Below are positions 1 to 13,900 of a DNA stretch of 64,000 bases, one piece after another. A model generated the notes under the pieces. That model was not told the origin of the DNA. It did not search any database and worked only from the letters and a program-made list of their open reading frames with translations. A program made the position numbers and the translations under genes. How positions within the stretch are numbered: position 1 is the first letter of the stretch; every line of letters begins with the position of its first letter. Origin of the DNA: Mycteria americana (taxonomy: Eukaryota; Chordata; Aves; Ciconiiformes; Ciconiidae); NCBI RefSeq assembly GCF_035582795.1, contig NC_134368.1:248001-312000 (forward strand), given 5' to 3'.

Positions 1-417
1 AGCTCTCTGCGGCGGGGTGCTGGGCTGGACCCCTGCGCCGCAGGGCTCTGGCTCACGTTTAGGGCCGTCGCTCCTAATTTTGGAGTGCAACGCTGCCCAG
101 GGGCCATGCACTCCCTTGCCCTTGGGTCGGTGCTGTCCCTTGGCTGGGAGGCCTCTTCCCCACTTGTGGGGACTGACGGGAACTCGCCAGAGACCAGCTG
201 AGGTGGAAATCAAAAGGTTTTTACCCCCAGCTTGGGCAGGTTCCCACTGGGATGGTGGGCGCCAACAGCCCCCTTTGACTTTGGATGGACCGTGATCAGT
301 CCTAACCATTTCGTGGCCAGTAGTTTATGCTTAGCCCTATTCAAACGGGTTTAGTCAGATCATTTCCACGGTGATTACTGGAGAGGGAAAGGAGACAACA
401 GAGAAGGTGGGATTTAC
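1..417 (-). other. Part of DOCK2-like intron 26
   Basis: No exon of the DOCK family, repeat or RNA gene is seen in this end segment. It is left of the last visible exon and should be intronic. Confidence 0.6.
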
Positions 418-3400
418 CTTCTGGGCCTTGTACAGCACCTCCAGGATGTTGCTGAGCAGCTCAATGCAGGCATCCTCCTCCTCTCCCTTCTCAATCAGCT
501 CCTGCAGGATGGGCACTGTCGTCTGCAGCAGCAGCTCCCGGCACTCTGTTGGGGCGGACACGGAGGCGCGGGGCTGGCGGGCATACCGGCACCGCCCCGG
601 CACGGGAGAGGACGGGGCAGGAAAGGCACCAACAGGACAGACAGGACGAGCGTGACGCCTGCTCTGGGCTGCGACCCACACGCATGGAGCCGTCAACTTC
701 CTCCTTGGATGGAGCAGGGTTTTTGGAAAAACATTAAATCCTGGTGGGAAGGCTCCAACACAGAGAATTCGTTGCAGCCTGTTACACAGCTACTTATCCT
801 CTCTGCTAAAATCAACCAAACTAAAATAGAAAAGCCTCATCTGAACCTCTCCTGCTTCAGCTTCCGCCAACGGACTTTGTTCTGCTTCTCTGCTCTGTTA
901 AAGGTGCGTACGATTTAACTGAATAGATGGAGACTTTTTAAACTGGACACCGTCTCGATAAACTAGAGTCTCTAGTGCTGAAAAACCTGTGCTCTTCCTA
1001 TTACATATTACTCTGTTCCTCTGCCCAGGGCTGGTATTTGCGGCACCACGCCGCACTGCCGGTTCCACGTTGCTGCTTATCCCTACAGTGGCACTACTAA
1101 AGTGGGGGCACGGGGAAGGAAAGTGGGGGGAAAACGTTTCTCTTGTTTTCTTGCTGGCACCACCGTCTGCCATTGTGGGGTGCGGAGGAGCGGTGTCGTA
1201 CGGCCTCCCCGGGGCTGTGGGGGGGGATGTGGGGAAGGACCCAGGGTGGGCTGTGGGGAGGGACGCAGGGTGGGATGTGGGGAGGGACGCGGGGAGCGCT
1301 CGCAGGATCGCGGTGGCTCAGAGCAGAGCCGGAGCAGGCGGCAGGAGGTGACCTGCCACCCGCACTCGATGGCTTAGACACGTTCACGTTGCCAGCTCTC
1401 AAAGTCTCCACGGGCAGAGACACAAAACGGTTCCTGCTGCCTGCGGCTGAGCTGCTACCCTGCTCCCCGGACCCTTCCTGCTGCGGCTGAAGCCCAGGGC
1501 CCCTGGCCCAGCTCCCCAAGGCAGCCCACTCCCCTTCTCTTTAAAGATGCCGTGTGGGTATTTGGAAGCTCATCGCGTCTCCCCCGTGCCCTTTCCTGCC
1601 CCGAGCCCCTCAGTTGTTTCTTCCTCACCCTGTCCTCTAAGCTCTGCTTTCTTCTGGACTTCCTCCAGTTTAGCCACAAGTTTCTTGTGCCACCCAAAAC
1701 CGCGCCTGGAAGTGAGCCCAGCCGCGGCCTCGCTGACGCCGAGCAGGGTGCAGGGCGCTCGCGTGTCCGAGGGACGCTCTCCCCACGGGGGCTGCACCCC
1801 CGAGCCCCTCTGCTCCCCCAGCCCCAAACCCCTCCTGCAGCGCTGCTGCCGCCCTGGGCTCCGTCCTCTGCTCCATGATTGCTTTCACATGATTGTTTTT
1901 AACTTAAATATGGTCTATAGCTTTCAAAACCTTTTCTCCAACTTGTTGAGATTTTAAATCCTGAGTCTGTCCTCCAGCGTGCCTCCAGTCACTTCTGCCT
2001 TGCAGGGCAAAATTTACCAAGTCTACTCTTTTTTCCATCACCTAGATTACTCCTAGGAATACCAAACAGCATCAGAGTCAGGGCAGACCTGGGGAATCCT
2101 ACTCAGTACGTCCTTCCAGTCTGACAGCAAGCCCCCGACACCCCCGCCCTGAACACCACTCCTGAACCACCCTCACGCCGACTGCGTTTTGCTGCAGCTG
2201 AACCCTGTTGCCCTCTGCAGCCTGGCAGCGCTTCCGACAGCAGGAGAGCTTCACCCCGACAGCACCGGCTGGGCGACGCACGCGTCCCGCACGAGCTCGA
2301 GGGAATTGCCTCCCTCTGCAGAGCCGCCCCGGGCACGGGCCCTGTCTCAGGGGCAGAGGAGGGGTCCCCGCAGCAGGGACTCGTCCCCATCCGACACCCT
2401 GGCCGTCCCGGAGAGCTCAGCGTGGGCAGTGCTGCCAGGGCCCCCAGTGCCCCCTCTCACCGTAGGACTGGAAGACCTTGCTGTTGACGATGTCAGTCAG
2501 GGACTGCAGCTTCTGCTTCAGCAGGCGCTGGGGTGGCAGGTTCCCAATGAAGTCCCGCAGCAAGGCCCTGCCATCCAGGCGAGAGGATTTAACGAGTGTT
2601 AAATACGGCGCTTGCAAGAACCCCGCTTGTTTTGCAGTCCCGAGCACCCGCGGCCCCTTTCCTTCTGCAGGAGACAAATGCAGCAGCGGGGGGTCGGGCA
2701 CCGATTGCCCCTGTGTTTCGGTCAGGACGGGGCTGCTGGGTGGGGGGAGCCGCTCGATGGCGGCAGAGCTGTGCGGGGAGGGGCCGGGCAGGATGGTCCC
2801 ACCACACAAAGCCACGAGGCAGCCCGTGCCCACCGCAGACAGCCACGCAGAGACACCCGGCGTAAAAACTCTGCCTGAATTCCCGAAACGGACCCGGCTG
2901 GGACTGAGGGTTTCCAGGCTCAGCCCCTGCCTGAAGCACAGGCTACTGCTAAAATTGAGCAAAACCCTCCCCTGGTTTTGCACTAGGAAGGGGATAAGGA
3001 GGCAACTCCCAAGCGTCAGGAAACCCAGACCCCTCCGCCTGCCCTCGCCCTCAGCTTGACGGCATCAGCTTGCGTCCCTGCCGGCAGCTCCGGGATGGGG
3101 GTCACCGCAGGACAGGAGTGGGGACAGAGGTGGCTGCGGCAGGCGCTGCGCACGCCACAGAGCAGGGCTGGGGATGACGGGGGCAACGGGGACCCTACCC
3201 CAGCGCAGAGGAGTCGAAGATCCCAAACACGTCCTCGAGGATGGAAGGCAGGTACTTCAGGGCTGCTCCCTGCAAAGAGATGAGAGAGCTGCCTGCACCG
3301 GCCCTGCTTCGCCACGCGCCCGCGGGGCAGGATGGACGGACGGACACCGCGCGGGTAGGGAGGTGACCCCCGGCCCCTCCTGCCTCCCCCAGGTTGCGGG

Positions 3401-6400
3401 TGCTGAGCCAGCACCATCCTCGTTCAGCCCCCCCTTGTTAAAGCAGCCTGGCCCGCAGCCGCCAGCCCATCGCCCTCGCCGTCCCGGGGAAGCGGCGTCC
3501 AGCCGGGAGCAGCTCCCTCTTGCCAAGCCACCAGCGTCCAGCAAAGCACCCAGAACCACCACGGTCACGTACCTCTACTGTTGTCAATAAGAATAACTGT
3601 CTCCAGCTTTTACTTGGAAACACATAAACTCCCACAACATGACTATCAGGTACGCAGGCCCTGGCTTGCGTTGCTTGTAAAACCCTCCAGCACCGCTCAC
3701 GGCCGCCGGCAGCCACTGCTGCTGCAGCCGAGGCTGCTGGGGGAGCGGGGCTGCCCTGCACCCAGCCCGGCTCCGTGCCCTCGCTGGAAGGCTGCAAGGG
3801 TGGGGACACACGGCTATTTGTTTTTTGGAACAGCAAACACACTGACCACAAATCGTTCTGCATTAAAATCTACTTCGTTATGTTTATGATGTGACTAAGT
3901 AGCGTAAATGACTCGCCGAGTTCTGCTTAGCTTTGCCCGGTAGCTGGTCCTTCAGGCTTCCCCGGGCTTCCAATGTGCTAAAAGTGGCACCAGGGACCCT
4001 CCAGCCTCCGGGTGCAGCCGCCTGCCAGAGGTGGTCTCACACGCTTCTGCACTTCAACATCAGTTTAGGAGGTTCAATGCCTGCAGATCCACACGGGGCC
4101 GACCGCTACGCGATTCAGCTCCAGGAATTTTCACCCAGTGGTTTCGGCATCAAGTCCGTCATCTCCCTCTGAGTTGCAGTAGGCGCTTGGAAGACTGGTG
4201 CCTATTGCAAATTCACCTAGTTTTAAAAAGTGCCTGGACAAGTTCACCTAGGACACATCCCTCAGAGCACAGCGAATACAGAGATTACGGGCACAGCCTG
4301 GGCAAGTCCCTGGAGGGGTTTGCCCTGGGAGCACCCTGCAGCAGGACCGAAACCTCTGCCTGGCTCTGACCCCTTGCTGGGTGGCCGCTGCCCACGTCAC
4401 GGCAGTAACGGGCAGGGCAGACCCTCGTCCCAAGCCGGGATGGCTCCGTGAAGATCTCCAGATGCAATTAAAAACTGCGCCCCAGAGGCCCTGCCGGCCC
4501 AGAGCCGGCTCCGGCAGCGGCAGTCACCCGTCCTGCCGCCTGGCACCGCGTTCCCGGTGAGCTCGGTGAGCTCCCGCGCCCTTTGCTGGACTGGGCTCTG
4601 CCTTTGCCTGCAGCACTAAGCGATGCTCCAGTCTTCTCCCTCTGGGTTTGCAAAGACTGTGATGGAGTTCCCCAGTACCCTCTTCTAGCTGACTGAAATA
4701 GCGTTAATGTCCGTCGAACACACCAGACCCTGAGTCATTTCTGCAGCTCTTGCAAACCCTTCTCCAATACCTGTTGCAACTGAGGGCAGCAAGGCCGGGC
4801 GCATCATCCACCAACAGCCTCGTTCGCATCGTGTGCCCCTCCAGATATCTCTGTTTAACGCCTCTTTGCACGTAAATCCAGGGACTGGCTGACTTCTTGA
4901 CTGACTGCAATGACACCATGCTCGGAGCTGCCTTCGGCCGCTCGCTGCTGGCAGCTCCCAGCTCTGCTCCCAGCTGCTGCTCCGCAGCCCCGTCCCCTGC
5001 CCCGGCACCTCTCTGCCCGCAGAGCCCGGGCACGGAGCAGGGGCTTCCCCGTTATCCAGCGCCGCCGCTGCCGCCCATGCCCCCTGCACCGGCCACGGCC
5101 GCGTCTGGAGAATCAGCAAACACGCAGAGATGTCTGAGCCGAGAGCCAATTCCCCTGGGACCCAAAAGAAATGCCCATCCCAGCACGACGGTTCTCCATT
5201 TGTAATGACTTTTTTTAGAACTGAGAAGATATATGTTAGGAGATTAAAGGTAGTTATTTTAATGAACTTACACAATGCTAATTTTAAATCAGAATGCGGT
5301 ATCAAGTCAAACAGTTGTTAGTCTCGCCTATTATGTCAGTTATCTTAGTCAGTCACATTTGTAACTTCAAAAAAGTGACAGCTAAATTTGATTTTTTTTT
5401 TTTACTAAACTCCATGCTTAGTAAAGCTGGACTGATTAACATTAATTAGACTGCCACCCTTTAATTCTGAATTGATTGCATCCTCTCCATGACTGAGCCA
5501 GGATCAATGGTCAGCCTCTTTGGTCTACAGTTAGCAAGGTCATCTGATTCACTTTTTGAAAAATGAGCTAATACAGACTTTTTCCCATTCCTCAAGGATT
5601 TTTCCGGTGTTACAAGACTTCTTAAACATTGGCATCTACGTCTCAGAAAGGATTTATTCCAGAAACTGGTTCTGGCTTTTATTGTAACTGCCAAGGCAAC
5701 TGCCTGGCCTGGCAGAACTGAAAATGTCTGTCTTCCACCACTGAGGATGAGCCCCCTCTTACTGATTTTTCATGGCAAGAGTGTGTCACAGCCCGGCCAC
5801 GACGTACAAATTGTGTCCGATTTCTCCCCAGCTGCAGAACAGCAATGTTTGTTCGAACCAGCTGCCCTGCCCGTGCCGTCACTGGTGATGCTGTGGCAGC
5901 GCTGGTGGAGCTGGAGGATGGACCGCTGGCACCCACCCACCGGGTCCGGTGGGAGCGGGCAGGGAGACGACCGTCAGTGAGCCCAGTGCAGAACCGGGAC
6001 GGGCGCGGAGCCCGGTGGTCGCCAGCCTGGGGCAGGAGCCGCCTCTGGTGCGCGTGGCAGCGACCGTCACCTTTGCGCAATGCCGGTGGCAGGGTGTCCT
6101 GCAGAAACCCACCCACGTGCCAGCGGCCACAGGGGAAGAGTCTCAGCGAAGCTCCAACCATGGACACTCGTGAGCACCCCATCAGGAAAGCGCAGCCCCT
6201 GACCCGGGCTGCGAAATGCAAATGCAAACCCAAACACTCCAAGGGGCCGCGGCGGGCCGGGGCCATCTCCTCCGCTCCACCCTGCTGAGCTGCAGGTAAG
6301 CCTGGACCTAAACTGAGGAAAGATGGAGGGGAGCGGGTTGTCCCTCTCAAGGCATGAACAAGGGGAAACGTGCACCCACCACAAGCAGCGACCTGCCGCT

Positions 6401-9400
6401 GCTGCATGCCTGTGCGGGCTGTCTCCAGGCACGGGACCCAGTTTGGGTCCCCTGAAGCTCCCAGCTGCGCTGGCAGCAGCGTGATGCTCTGCTCCGCCTT
6501 GCTCAGCGCCTTGGCAGCTGGCATGAGCCCTAAGTGTTCGTTTAAGTCTGTACCCCAATCCCACCTCAAAACTCAACTTCTCTGGGTGCAGAGAAAACCA
6601 GGGCTCCAGGAGGGAAGCAGTGGGATGAGTGAAGCTCTTCTCAAGGGCCCTCTGGCTATGGCAGGGAGCAGTTGCAGCAGAAGCCCTGTCTCCTGGCTGG
6701 AGATGTGCAAGGCAGCTGCACGCAGGGAGCAGGTAGCCTTCCATCTCCTTCACATCAGGGGCACCGTCCAGGTCACAGCATTTATCGGGGATGCTGGAGG
6801 TGTTTGGCTGAAGAACAGCTCCTGCTCTCTGGCTAGGACCGTGCCATGGGTTTGTCCCTGGCCCCCAGCCTGTCTGACGCCAGTAAGCAGAGCCCAAAGA
6901 GGCTCAGCCTCCTCTCCACAGCTCCAAGTAGTCAAAATAGTACAAAACCTCCCAGCCTAAAGTAGTCCAACAGAGGACCGGCTCTCTCCACAAGAGAGGT
7001 GGCCTTTGCAGGAGTGTTGCAGCTAACAAGCTATTATCAGCTCTGCCTTGGGCTGATCAGATAATTGCAGCTTTAACGAAAAGAGTAGGCAGAACGGGAT
7101 GAAGCTGCAAAGCTTACGTCAGCCACTAAGATCTTTCGGGTATCACCTTCAGCTGCTAGACGGGAGCTGGTCGTCACAGCTAAAGATGCAGGGTGCCTGC
7201 AAGCTCTGTAAAGCAGCTACAAAGTCCACTTAGAGAACAAGAAAAAAAAGTTCTCTCCTTGGAGTACCTGCTCAAGGTGTTCAGGAGACACCGTCAGGGC
7301 TGGATATAGCACGACCCAGTGGCTGGGGTCCAGCAGGAACCAGCGCAGGATGCAGCACAAGAGCTGTGGCCAGGACACCAGGGAAGCCACGGGACCCCCC
7401 GGACGGGGGAGCAATGGGGGGGCCGGGCAGAGGCACCGGGAGCCAGGCAGCACGAGGCTGGGCACTTGGTCTGAGGCTCAGAGGAGAAGAGGATGGGACC
7501 TTGCTGGCTCACAAGCCCACAGTGGTGCTTCCCAAGGTCAGGGCCTCTTGAATAAGAAATGTCTGTATATTAAAATAATCCTGGGTGGATTTTTCTTCCA
7601 CAGATCAGTACGGCTGTTTGCAAACTTGCACAAACTTTCAGCATCCACAGCCTGCTCCGAGGAGCAGATACAGACCATCGCAAGGGGCTCGACAGCTTCA
7701 TCACACAGTAGATTAACAAGCACTGCCTTTGCCCGTTTCACAAGGTGCTCCCTCCTTCCCAAGTAGGAGAGACCTTGAGCAACCATTTCCATCCCCTACC
7801 CCCCTCCCCAGGTTGGAGGCGAATCTGCAGCTCCCTGCTCCAGCTCCCTGCTCCAGCTCCCTGCTCCAGCTCCCTGCTCGCGTCTTTTCCAGGAGGGAGG
7901 GGTCTGGTCTGGCCAGGTAGGTGATCCCACCCGAAAGGTGCCCCCTACACATGGTCACCCTTCGCTGGGGCTTTTCCAGCTCGGCCGCACACTCTGAAGC
8001 GCGGGCACCAGACACATATGCACCACGGGGACTTACGCTGCGGCAAAGGGCATTTTCTGTTTTCTTCTTGAGTCCCTTCCTGATAATTCCCAACTTTGAG
8101 AGAGCATTCCCTGATCAGCGCCAGGCACGGAGCTGACGTTGCCAGAGCACTATCCGTTATTGTCCCAGGTCTCATCTGCCAGCGCGTCAGTCAGCTTGGA
8201 GCCCATCACCGTGCATTTAAAGTTAAGGGATTTCTCACTCTTAAGACCACTTTCTGATTTTCATTTCCACAGTGAATAATTTCACCTGGGCACTCTCTCC
8301 CCCAGTGAAACACTTTGTCGGTGACATGGAAGAAGCCCTGTCACCGTAACGCCTGCGGAGCAGCAGAGCCGGCGGTGAGCACCGAGGAGGACAAGTGACG
8401 GTGAGGAGGAGACCCGGCTGACACCGTGCTCAGGGCGAGTCAACACCGTGCACTGCGATGCGGCCGAGCACAAAGCCACACGCGGAAATACCAAACACAA
8501 GCTGCATTGACAAAATTGGCAACTTTAAAGTTGGGAGGCAATGACCGAAAATGACCTGGGGGACGTCAGTGAGAAACAACCCCGATGCCTCCCCCCTCTG
8601 ATGGAACGAGCTCCCCTTTCTGCCTTCCTCCAAGGAGCCGCCACCAAGCCAGTGACCTGGTGACGAGATCTCTGAGTCCAGGTATTCGCACCCAGAAGAG
8701 ATGGGAGCAGAGGGAAAGTCTCTCTGAAGGACTGTGTCGTGCTACTGTGCAACACCAAAGCCCACTACAGACCGTGGCCCCAGCACCTAGACCTGCTCAA
8801 CACTCCAGCAATCCCCAAGGAAGAGCCTGGGGGGCTTCTAAGGGGGACATCCCCCTAAAGAGAACAGCACAAATCTGCCAGAGCTTCAATCCTTCCTGCT
8901 CTCTCTAACAAAGTAATAGCAACCAGAAAAGCTATTTTCACAGGGAAAGCTCCCGCTCAGCAGCTGGGATCCCGCTGCAGAACTCGGCCGCTTCCAGGAG
9001 AAAGCGCCGTCAGACTCAGCAAACCTGGCAGCAGCAGCAGTGGGCAAATCTCTGAGCCCCATCCCCAGCTTCCTTCAGGCTGCTCTGGGCGGAGGGCAGC
9101 TCCCGCCGAATCCTCACCCCGAACTAAGGGATCCTGCCCCAAAGCCACAGCAGCGTGACGGCACGTGAGGGAATACCGTTTTCCAGTCTGCTTTTTAACG
9201 ACATTCGGCTGTTGCGCACACCCACGGTGCCTCGAGCGCACCGGAGGAACTGCAACCGTGCTGCAACTGGAAAACTGTCCTGCTGAGACGGGCAGCCGCT
9301 GCTGGCCGCGTGACAGGGACTCAGCCGGACTCCCCCAGCACTGAGACGCCAGCCCAGCTGAGGTAACTGCAGCCTCGTCTTTTCCAATTAACGCCGTCTG

Positions 9401-10917
9401 CGGTAAGGCTGCAGCCTCAGGCGCTCCTTACCGCGCACGCGTGTCTCCCCACACCTCGGCTGGACACCCGGCACGGCTGGATCCCAGACGTGGGCTTCGT
9501 CCGCTCCTGACAGTCCTCCGCCTCCTCCCCGACACTTTCGGCAGGCGGCTGGCGGACCTGGCCCGCATCGCCTGTGCCTTGTGGCAGACCGTGCCGCGCC
9601 GTCTGTGCCTCGTGGCTATTATTTGCTATCACCACTGCTATTCCTGATCTCAGCCGCAGGGCAGCTGCAGGGACGCCTTTTCTGGTGATGCGCGGGCAGA
9701 GCTTTCCCTCTGCCCTGGACAGTGGCCCCTCTACTCTGGATGCGTTTGCAAGAATTCTTTTCTGCAGACCTGAAGACGGTGCTGAGTGATGCAGAACTCG
9801 CACAGGTGAGTGTGCAGCAGTCGGTAACACTGCAGCGACAGGTTACCATAGCACGGAGTCTCTAGAGCAACGGTATTGAGATGGAAATCAGAATAATGAT
9901 CAGTGTTTAGATGGGAGAGGGGATAAGGAGGGAGAGGCCGTCCTCCTCTCCACGAGGATAGCTCTCATGTTGGGCTTCAAACTACTTTTTTCTAAATTAG
10001 AGTAGTTTATAAGGGATTATCTAAGAACACCATGAATTAATGCAACACAGGAGCCACCGCACGTCCCAGCCTGCAGACGAGGTCCCCACCTGCACCCTGC
10101 GGTGCCTCTCCAGCTGGGAGACCGCGGGTGCAGAGTGCGGCCCTATCCTCACCCCTGGCACCGCACCAAAGTGAGACCAACTCAGCCCCGGCGCCGGCTC
10201 CTGCCTCCCCTCGCTAACCGACTTCGCAGAGTAACGTGGCTCTGTCGCGTTCTCCGTTCAGCTCCCCCCCCCAGCACCGTCACACCGGCGGCTGGAGGAC
10301 CTCGACACGGGCTGCCGGTAAAGGACACGGCTGTGCCCGCGGGGCCCACGGTGCAAAGGGCACTGTTTCCACTCCCCCCTGGCACCCCAGCCTGGTCCCG
10401 GGGTGCAGGGAGTGGGGCCAGGCCAGCTCCAGGATGGGGACGAGCCCCAGGAGCCCTCCCGAGACCCTCTGCTCCAGGCATCGGCACATGCACGGCCAGG
10501 AGAGCGTTCGCCTGAGCTGCTGACCCCAACCCACGCCGTGACCCCCAACACCAGTGCAATGCGGGGATTTGTGGTCTGGGGCCTCGGGGGGCTTTGCACC
10601 AGGGGCACAAGTCGGGGTTCCTGGGGGAGCGAGGCACCACGCAGGGTGGCAGCTCCCTTTGACGCCCTGTGCATGGGGAGGTCCGCGTGCAGGACGGCCA
10701 GCGTCCTCCCTGCACAGGCACAGCCGGTGTCACCCCCGCTGGGGCACCGTCCATCCCGCCGTGCACCAGAGCTGAGACCCCCGCAGCACCGGCCCCCCGC
10801 CGTACCTGGGAGAGCAGCGTGGGACCCTCCAGCGGGGACTTCATCAGCTGGTTCAGGGAGAGGAAGAACCGCTGCAGCGAGCGCTGGAACTCAGCCGTCT
10901 CCTTCCCCTCGTAGAGC
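418..10917 (-). CDS. DOCK2-like exons 23-26: armadillo-type repeats, gene leaves the window
   Basis: Exons: 23 (10917-10806), 24 (3269-3199), 25 (2567-2461), 26 (545-418). They encode [54 protein letters not shown] and [20 protein letters not shown], ending in [14 protein letters not shown]. The order and spacing match human DOCK2 as I recall it, before its VNRTVISMGRD-type region. Exon 24 is small and joins exon 25 through a split GGG codon. Intron 23 is 7.5 kb, the longest seen. I found no further exon in 1-417, so the remaining half (DHR-2 and tail) must lie to the left of the window. Confidence 0.85.
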
Positions 10918-13900
10918 CTGCAACAGCCAGAGTCACCACACCGTCACCACGCCGCCACCGCACCGCGCGCCTCCCCCGGGGCCTGCGGGTGTCACCTGCG
11001 ATCCCAATTAATTACGTTCCTCGGTAACCATTTTCCATAGCTGGGTGTAGCAGTGGCACGGCCACTGCCCCAGCATGGCCACTGCCTGGCGCCTGGGCCA
11101 GCCAGAAGCAACACTTCAGAAGTGCAGAATTACCAGACTGAAGACTACTGTCTGCTCTCCTACAGTATTTATATACACCGCTTATACATACTCACATATA
11201 TACTCTTTTTTTTTTTAAACAGACTCTTCTGCATGACTTCGTACGCTGAAGTCCTCTCAAAGGACATTAGTATCTTCCCACCCGAGCAGGAAACCTCCTG
11301 CGCCCTCCAGCCTGAACACGACCTGGATGACCAGTCGCAGAACAAACCGAACACACGGGGAATTTTAGCCGTGAGACGTGCAAAACTGCGAGAAAGCTTC
11401 AAAGCTGCTAATCAAATGCGTAATCATAAGAATAAAGTCGCCATATTAACTCATTGTGAAAACCGGGTGGTATTTGAGCCAATCCACCCCATCCATTGGC
11501 ACGGCGAACGGAGCAGCGAGCCCTGCTGGGGAGCGATTGCAGGTACAGACGGGAGAAATGCGGGATAAAACGCTGATCTCCCCACGGCCGCGGAGACAGA
11601 CCCGTCTTCCAGCCCGAGCTGACCCCCGCACTCCGACTGCCACCGCAGCAAGCAAACCGTGTTTGGTTCTTAATTGTGTTTTGGTTTCTAATTGTGCGTA
11701 CAGCAGCAGAACAAACGAGATCTGACAGGTTTTGCTTAACAGCTATTTTTATTGAGCCTAGTTTTTGTAAAAACTTTGCTGCTTTGTGTTGTGTAATTAC
11801 AGTTGGATAGTTCTCCTTTCAAATTCATCTTCCCTATCTGGTAAACGAGCCCAAGGGAACGTACGAGACATCGCAGGTCTGGCAGCGGTAACAAGCCTGT
11901 TGATCTGCCTGAGGCATCTCAGATGTGCTCGGACAAATGCAGCGGCTGAGCAGCGGCTGCTTTACAGCCCTTGAGCGACTTCCAAGTCAAAGCAAAGCTT
12001 AGACTAACTCAAGAAAGGTCCCTCCCTCTCATCCCCTACCTTAAAACTTACTGACCGGGGGGAGGCCCAGCAGACCCCGTCCCTGCAGCCCTGGAGCCTG
12101 GCCCAAAACCCCCTGACCAGCGGCCAGGAAATTTAAAGAAGGCTGTACGTGTTAAAATAAGCAAACGGAAATGAAGGTCCACATACAGCTTTTACTCTCA
12201 CAGCCACAATACCATGCAATGATCATGGTTCATTAGAGATTTGTTGGATTTGTCACGGTCCCTTTTTTTAATGCATCTACCCACAACCGACTGGCGTGGA
12301 TTTTCAAGCTCACCTCCACCATAAACTCTTGCCTACAAAATTCTGTATTTTTATCTTAAAGAGGGCATGCATGAATACAATATGCTATTTTAACAATTGT
12401 AAGACATATCGTCAACACAGATTTCTGACTTTTAAGTGTGTAATGACTTAAACCAGAGCAGCGTAAAGCAGTCAGAGCGTGCAGCTCAATTAAGCCAAGA
12501 TAATGGCCGATTTGCATTGCTGCAGCAGATGTGGGGCAACGCGGTCTTTAATTTATCACCGACCTATTGGTTTGGAGGATTTCATCAGGAAAACTGGCAG
12601 GCGGAGCCCAGTCCTTGAGCCCAGTGCCTCTTGGGTGTAAAGAGACCGGGCGTGCTCCTGCCTCGGTTCCTACAGCTTCGGGCTCCGGCATGCAACCAAG
12701 CTCGAGGTGCGGCACAGAAATCCCACAAGCGCCAACAGCAAAGTGGCAGGAAAAAATATCCAGCCACCAGCTCACTACGCAAATTAGTACAGACTGCGAT
12801 AAAAGCCGTGCTGAATGGGATTCACTTGGGAAGGGTCAGCGTGGCTCTCGGTAAGGGACGCCCTGCCTGCGAACCCCCGGAGCTCTTCCGCAGGAGCCTC
12901 CAACCAGATGGCGGCTGGAGCCCCGCAGCTGCGACAGCCTTTAGGGACCCCAGCAATGTCCCCGCGGGAGGGGGGCCGGCGGGGACGCTCAGCAGCTGCC
13001 GGGTCCCTGACTGCACAAGTGGCTGGCTAGAGGGTGGGGGGGGCAAGGGGCCAGTCTTCGCAGGGGCGCTGGGCTGCCCCGGGACGGGAGAGGGGACAAG
13101 CGGGGCCGTGGCGGAGCCCGCGGGTGCTGCCCGAGGGGGGGCTGGCTGCAGGAACAGGGGGACTGAGCGAGGCTGGGCGAGGGGGCTGCGAGCTGCAAAG
13201 CAGGCGGCTGCGGAGGGATGCCGGCGAGAGCAAGCGACTCCAGCTCCCCCCGTGCCAGCAGGAGAGCGGACCCCGCGCGGGGCGAGCCCCAGGGTGACGA
13301 CAAGCGCTTTCAGGAAAACTTTGCCACCCTCGGTGGCAGCCAAAAAGCAGAAGCAGCCAGAGGAACTGGCAGGGAGGAAGCAGCGAGCGGGAGACCATGT
13401 CACCGCACCATCAAAGCCCCGGGCCCCCGGCCCCCTCCCCGAGGCGACGGAGCCACGCGGGCAGGGGGGCTCCAAGGGCAGTCGGGGTTACCACGGCCAG
13501 GGCGGGAGAGGGGAGAGGTCCCCAACATCGAGAAGGGTGCGGGGAGCTTTGGGGGGCCCCGCCGGTCCCCGCGTGCCCCAGCACGGCGCGTGGGGTGCCG
13601 AAGGGAAAGGCGGCTGGAGACGTGGCACCGCGTCTCCCTGCAGAGCGAGGGCTGGGGGCGCGTTCCCGCAGGAAAGCACATTCCGGGCACAGAGCTCCCC
13701 TGGCCGCCCCAGGATCCAGCCCCTTCACAGCCCACCAGCTCCCACGCCTCCTGCCTGAGGCAGGAGGGGAATCGGGGAGCCCTTTCCCCGCACAGCGGCC
13801 ACAGAGCTGCCCAAGGTCCTCGTGCGATGAACCTCCAGCCCCGCTTCGATCATCCTCGCAGCAGCCTGGGATCCTCGTACGAGCTACTCGAGCTGCTCGG

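Noticed and set aside
12631-13758. 375-residue plus-strand open frame in DOCK2-like intron 22
   Set aside because: It is low-complexity Gly/Arg/Pro sequence from a CpG-rich stretch. No family was recognised and overlapping frames are equally open.
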